Shown here piece after piece: positions 7,709-11,469 of a stretch of DNA of 11,469 nt. Under the pieces are notes generated by a model. That model worked only from the letters and a program-made list of their open reading frames with translations, had not been told where the DNA came from and made no database searches. The position numbers and the translations under genes are program-made. How positions within the stretch are numbered: position 1 is the first letter of the stretch; each line of letters opens with the position of its first letter. Source of the DNA: AB-629-J13 sp964518835 (GTDB lineage Bacteria; Fidelibacterota; Marinisomatia; Marinisomatales; AB-629-J13). The stretch spans positions 1-11,469 of the forward strand of contig CAZFKU010000048.1 of the NCBI GenBank assembly GCA_964518835.1, in the 5' to 3' direction.

Positions 7709-10700
7709 ATGAAAAATCTTTTTTCAATAAAAACAGCAGGAAATCTCTCAGTTATAATTTTACTGTGCTTCACCCCAATTTTAACTATGGAACCGGAAAT
7801 CACAATTCAGGAAATACATGAGCAAAATGTACAGTTCAGTCCATTAAGCAAAATAGGAGATTATCCTTTTCCCACCAATCCGTTGAATGATAGGGCAAGG
7901 GGATATCTACTGAAAGGAAAAGTAAAAAGCGCTGTTGGAAATTTCGGAAATTTTATCGAATGGCTGAATCATCCGGCAGGTCTATGGGGAAATTACACCT
8001 ATCTGCCCCGTGTTGCGTTTGTAGCGGGAGTACCCGGACAGAATTATTCCTATCATTTTGAATGGGATACATGCGGTACTGTTTCCACAGGTATTAACAT
8101 CTGGTGTTCTTCCGAGGCTTATGATGATTGGTATTCCGAAAATGATGAAAAATATGTGGGAATAGTGTTTGAAGCGTTGGATGATAAAGGGATTGTTGGT
8201 TCATATGTTCCAAATATTGCCTTGGTTCAGAGTAATAATCAATGGGGTTTTCAGGGTGATGAGATATTTATCAGTTTACCTGTATCCTCTACGCTCAGTA
8301 TTGATCCAAATAAAGCAAATGTCTATGGAGATCCACTTGAGAAAAAAAGTGTTGGACTCATTTATCCTTGGGCTTTAAGACCTAAACTGTCCCAGCGAAC
8401 TGATGATTTTGATGTCTATGACTATGGAGAAGACAAGGAAGAATGGACGAGCGATGATGAGTATAGTTATTTTGGCGCTACGGTGTCAGAATCCTGGGTT
8501 TCCCGTTATAGCCCAAAGTGGAATACGGACTGGCAGCCGGTTACATTTTCACGGTCCGCTACTCATAATCTTGACGTCACAGCCGGCGATATTTTCGGGG
8601 ATACTCCTTTTACAGATTCCAATGATCCTTATCCACTCCTTGCTCACAGCTCCTATTCTGATACCTGGCCTGTCAAAATAACCGAATTCGGGACAGAACC
8701 ATTTTGGCCCGGGTGGTGGGCGGAGGATTTTGTAGATGGTCTTCCGGGATGTTCCGGTTCAAGAAAAGATCCCGATTGCTGGCAGGAAGTCCCCGGACGT
8801 CATATCTCAGATAATGATGTGTATATGGAATTTGATGACCGCTGGGCTCATCAGGGAAACATCGTTGACACAAATGATGAATATGAACAGACCGGATATC
8901 CCATGGGATTGCGGGTCATGGCGGAAGCTCATTCATACGGAGTTTCTTTTGCGGAAGACATACTTTTTGTCACCGTCAAGGTTCGCAATGAAAGCGGAGA
9001 TTGGTGCGCATTTGAAAGACATTCATCCGGAGGGGAAATTCCGGTGAATGATGAAGACGGAAATCAGATTTGCGGTACTGCCATGGTAATGCCGGACGGA
9101 ACAGTGATGAACAGGGGGAAGGGATTCGATTACGAACAGGTGTATCTTGGATTTTATATGGATGCAGATGTGGTTACACTGGACACTTATGGAAATAATT
9201 TTCATACAAATGATGACGATTTTATGGAATATTACTGGGAGAGATTTTATACCCATAATGATTCCATGCTCATCAGCATGGCGATGGTGTATGATTGGGA
9301 CGGGAACAGCGCAGGTGCTACGGATATAGGAATCGTTGCAGCACAGCTTTTGGACACTCCCTTAGCAACGGAACCGGTAGATCTTGATGATGACGGATTT
9401 GATGATATTTATCCCGGAGAACCGTTAAAAATGACAGATTGGCATTGGTTCGACTGGTATAACCGTCCAGGTGTGGTAACTCGGGAAAGCAATACAGGAT
9501 GTCATGCAGGATCACCCGGATGTCCACAGGCTTTTAACAGGGAAGAAATTCAATACAAGCTGATGGCTGGAGATACTACAAATTTATCTGAAAAGGAGAA
9601 GTCATGGTATTTTCATACTGACAATCCCGATCTGGATATGGATGTGGATTTGAACCCTCATTTTGATTCGCTGGAAGGATTGGAAAGGGAAGATGTTTTT
9701 CTACAGGGTGAAGAAGGACTGGATTGTGTACTTCTTTTCAGTTGTGGGCCCTTCGACTTGAAAGTTGGGGAAGAAGTGCCATTTTCGTTTTGCATTATTT
9801 TTGGAGAAAATAAATTGGATCTTATTAACAATGCCCGGTTTGCCCAGATCATGTATAATTCCCATTATCAAAGTTATACACCACCGGCAGTGCCGAATGT
9901 AACCGCAATTACCGACCATCAGAAAATCACTCTGACATGGGATGACGGTGCGGAAAAAACCATCGATGCCGTGACGGGATATGCAGATTTTGAAGGGTAT
10001 AAAGTATATAAAAGTTCGGACGGCGGTGAAACATGGGGAAATCCCGAAGATATCATTTATGATGACAATGGAATACAAGTCGGTTGGAAACCCATCGCCC
10101 AATTTGACCTTTCAGCAAATGATGATAGCTTATTTTGTGTTTTTACACCGGACAGTTGTTCCGTAGATGATAATAGAGGCATCAGTATTTCCGGTGCCGA
10201 TCCATTGACTCCCTGGTTTCATCTCGGTTCAAATTCTGGACTTCAGCACAGTTTTGTAGATACAGTAAGGGAGGATTGTCCCCGCTGTGGAGTGGTTGAC
10301 GGTATCGAATACACTTATTCTGTAACCTCTTATGACATGGGCATACGTCCGCCTTTTGTAGTGGAATGGTCTGAAGGATTGAACGGTGGTTTTATTCAGG
10401 ATACAGTCTTCAGTTCTTCAAATCCGCTGGGATGGTCTGCGCCGGATGGGTATCAAAGCATTGAATCATCAAAAGGAACCACCATTCACGATCCCAATTT
10501 TCTCACGGTAACTTCAGGATTCCCTGCCAATCCCAATTATGCATTATCGGAAATTAAGGTTGTTCCGAATCCCTATTTCACCCGCTCTTATTTTAATGAA
10601 AATGAGTATATCCGCAGGATACGGTTCACAAAACTACCTGCCAAATGTAATGTTTCGATTTTTACCATTACGGGAGAATTGATAACCAAAATCGCCCATG

Positions 10701-10834
10701 AAAATGAAACGGACAGCAATGAATGGTGGGACCTGCGAACTGTTAACAATCAGGAGATTGGACCTGGATTATATCTGTATGCAGTTGAGACAGAAACAGA
10801 AAAACATGTTGGTAAGTTTGTGATTGTCCGTTGA
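7709..10834 (+). CDS. large secreted protein with fibronectin-like module and C-terminal sorting-type domain, function unknown
   Basis: This is a 1041-residue exported protein. The ATG is the first possible start, because a TAG lies in frame at 7703-7705, and it opens a signal peptide (Lys 2 and 8, hydrophobic 13-26). I recognise no enzyme motif in the long central region (about 45-720), which is rich in Trp, Tyr, Gly and Asp. It includes NHPAGLWGNYTYLP and an AEDILFVTVKVRNES segment, typical of large uncharacterised secreted proteins of FCB bacteria. DLDDDGFDD (558-566) resembles a calcium-binding DxDxDG loop. Cysteines occur in close pairs (C122/C133, GCSGSRKDPDC, GCHAGSPGC, CVLLFSC, CVFTPDSC, CPRC), which fits disulfides outside the cytoplasm. 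A fibronectin-like module starts near 725 (AVPNVTAITDHQKITLTWDD). The last 91 residues, from VVPNPY (951-956) through ITGELITKI to GKFVIVR, are a beta-rich T9SS-like tail. It begins 7 bases after the protease gene and ends overlapping the methyltransferase start. It may be surface-exposed or part of an outer-membrane assembly; no specific role can be assigned. Confidence 0.88.
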   Translation: MKNLFSIKTAGNLSVIILLCFTPILTMEPEITIQEIHEQNVQFSPLSKIGDYPFPTNPLNDRARGYLLKGKVKSAVGNFGNFIEWLNHPAGLWGNYTYLPRVAFVAGVPGQNYSYHFEWDTCGTVSTGINIWCSSEAYDDWYSENDEKYVGIVFEALDDKGIVGSYVPNIALVQSNNQWGFQGDEIFISLPVSSTLSIDPNKANVYGDPLEKKSVGLIYPWALRPKLSQRTDDFDVYDYGEDKEEWTSDDEYSYFGATVSESWVSRYSPKWNTDWQPVTFSRSATHNLDVTAGDIFGDTPFTDSNDPYPLLAHSSYSDTWPVKITEFGTEPFWPGWWAEDFVDGLPGCSGSRKDPDCWQEVPGRHISDNDVYMEFDDRWAHQGNIVDTNDEYEQTGYPMGLRVMAEAHSYGVSFAEDILFVTVKVRNESGDWCAFERHSSGGEIPVNDEDGNQICGTAMVMPDGTVMNRGKGFDYEQVYLGFYMDADVVTLDTYGNNFHTNDDDFMEYYWERFYTHNDSMLISMAMVYDWDGNSAGATDIGIVAAQLLDTPLATEPVDLDDDGFDDIYPGEPLKMTDWHWFDWYNRPGVVTRESNTGCHAGSPGCPQAFNREEIQYKLMAGDTTNLSEKEKSWYFHTDNPDLDMDVDLNPHFDSLEGLEREDVFLQGEEGLDCVLLFSCGPFDLKVGEEVPFSFCIIFGENKLDLINNARFAQIMYNSHYQSYTPPAVPNVTAITDHQKITLTWDDGAEKTIDAVTGYADFEGYKVYKSSDGGETWGNPEDIIYDDNGIQVGWKPIAQFDLSANDDSLFCVFTPDSCSVDDNRGISISGADPLTPWFHLGSNSGLQHSFVDTVREDCPRCGVVDGIEYTYSVTSYDMGIRPPFVVEWSEGLNGGFIQDTVFSSSNPLGWSAPDGYQSIESSKGTTIHDPNFLTVTSGFPANPNYALSEIKVVPNPYFTRSYFNENEYIRRIRFTKLPAKCNVSIFTITGELITKIAHENETDSNEWWDLRTVNNQEIGPGLYLYAVETETEKHVGKFVIVR

Positions 10835-11469
10835 CAAAACCACATTTTTACGGAAAAAACCTGTCTCAAATTCATGATTCGGACTTTGGATTTTTTGCTG
10901 AAGGAGCATCCCAGGGAATTCTTGAAATTTTGAAAAAACATAATATTCATAATGGACATATCGTTGATTTGGGTTGTGGTTCGGGAATTTTAGCAAAAAA
11001 TCTTACAGCGTACGGATATTCAATTACAGGAGTAGATTTATCACCGGATATGATCGCACTGGCAAAGAAAAATGTTCCAAATGCACATTTTATTACTTCA
11101 TCATTTTATTCTGTTGATATTCCTCCGTCAGCTACAGTGACAGCAACGGGAGAATGTTTCAATTATTTATTCGATGATTTTAATTCCATGTCCATGATTA
11201 AAGCTCTGTTCCGGAGGATTTATAATTCATTGAACCAAGGCGGATTGTTCATTTTTGATTTTGCTATGCCCGGCAGGGTGGAGTCCTCTAAAAAGAAAAA
11301 TTGGAACCGGGACAATTGGGAAATGAAAGTTAAACACCATGAGGATAATGAGTTAAATATTTTAACGAGAAACATAACATTGAAGTTTAATAATGAGAGT
11401 GGAAAAAATGAAGAACAGGAAACTCACCATCTGAGACTTTTTGAAAAGGAAGAATTTAAATCCCTGTTG
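10831..11469 (+). CDS. class I SAM-dependent methyltransferase, 3'-truncated by window edge
   Basis: The frame is open from the TTG at 10831 to the end of the window (213 residues, no stop). It encodes a Rossmann-fold methyltransferase that would transfer a methyl group from S-adenosylmethionine. Motif I is VDLGCGSG (45-52). An acidic residue ends strand 2 in ITGVDLS (D69). GECFNYLFDD (107-116) replaces the usual motif after strand 4, and NQGGLFIFDFAMPG (135-148) is the strand-5 region. The N-terminal IHDSDFG (14-20) is characteristic of an uncharacterised bacterial subgroup. The start is well constrained: an in-frame TAA lies at 10813-10815, the only usual start codon before motif I that keeps the conserved N-terminus is this TTG, and the first ATG (residue 74) lies beyond motif I. 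TTG overlaps the preceding TGA as TTGA, suggesting translational coupling. The substrate (small molecule or protein) cannot be told. Confidence 0.9.
   Translation, partial: MTKPHFYGKNLSQIHDSDFGFFAEGASQGILEILKKHNIHNGHIVDLGCGSGILAKNLTAYGYSITGVDLSPDMIALAKKNVPNAHFITSSFYSVDIPPSATVTATGECFNYLFDDFNSMSMIKALFRRIYNSLNQGGLFIFDFAMPGRVESSKKKNWNRDNWEMKVKHHEDNELNILTRNITLKFNNESGKNEEQETHHLRLFEKEEFKSLL

Noticed and set aside
9701..10102. A 133-codon open frame on the minus strand inside the 1041-residue gene
   Set aside because: It lies antisense to a well-supported gene, its translation shows no domain-like pattern, and no start signal supports it. The other short frames inside the large genes (for example 1391-1816 +, 8403-8681 +, 10769-10996 -) were left out for the same reasons.

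Overview
The window looks like a chromosomal stretch of a bacterium from the Fibrobacteres-Chlorobi-Bacteroidetes (FCB) side of the tree. Three things point there: secreted proteins ending in type IX secretion (T9SS)-style C-terminal domains (one carries 'NFPNPFN', the other 'VVPNPY'), PKD and fibronectin-like modules, and a complete absence of Shine-Dalgarno sequences. The moderately AT-rich composition and the general style of the 1041-residue protein make Marinimicrobia (SAR406) or a close relative my best guess. No rRNA or marker gene is present, so this is an inference. All recognisable genes are on the + strand. I saw no tRNA, rRNA, CRISPR array, transposase or phage gene.

Layout. (1) Positions 1-662 hold the 3' part of a membrane fatty-acid (acyl-CoA type) desaturase, cut by the left edge. 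(2) Positions 663-840 are a 178-base AT-rich intergenic region with a weak terminator-like hairpin and a TATAAT box 6 bases before the next start. (3) Positions 841-6459 encode a 1872-residue secreted multidomain protein: signal peptide, an N-terminal region that looks like a metal-dependent hydrolase, fibronectin III, a jelly-roll-like domain, PKD, a CapA/PGA_cap domain, a second jelly-roll-like domain, a second PKD, two tandem 'WNL...GYW' modules and a C-terminal sorting domain. (4) Positions 6466-7701 encode a Ste24-type M48 membrane metalloprotease. (5) Positions 7709-10834 encode a second large secreted protein (1041 residues) with a different sorting-type C-terminus. (6) Positions 10831-11469 are the 5' part of a SAM-dependent methyltransferase that begins at a TTG overlapping the previous stop and runs off the right edge.

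The last four genes are separated by 6 bases, 7 bases and a 4-base overlap, so they probably form one transcript starting in the 663-840 gap. The operon mixes two exported proteins with an inner-membrane protease and a methyltransferase. The sequence does not prove a shared pathway. The most unusual item is the giant exported protein, which joins a CapA-like (poly-gamma-glutamate capsule type) domain to an N-terminal hydrolase-like domain and attaches both to a T9SS-type sorting signal.
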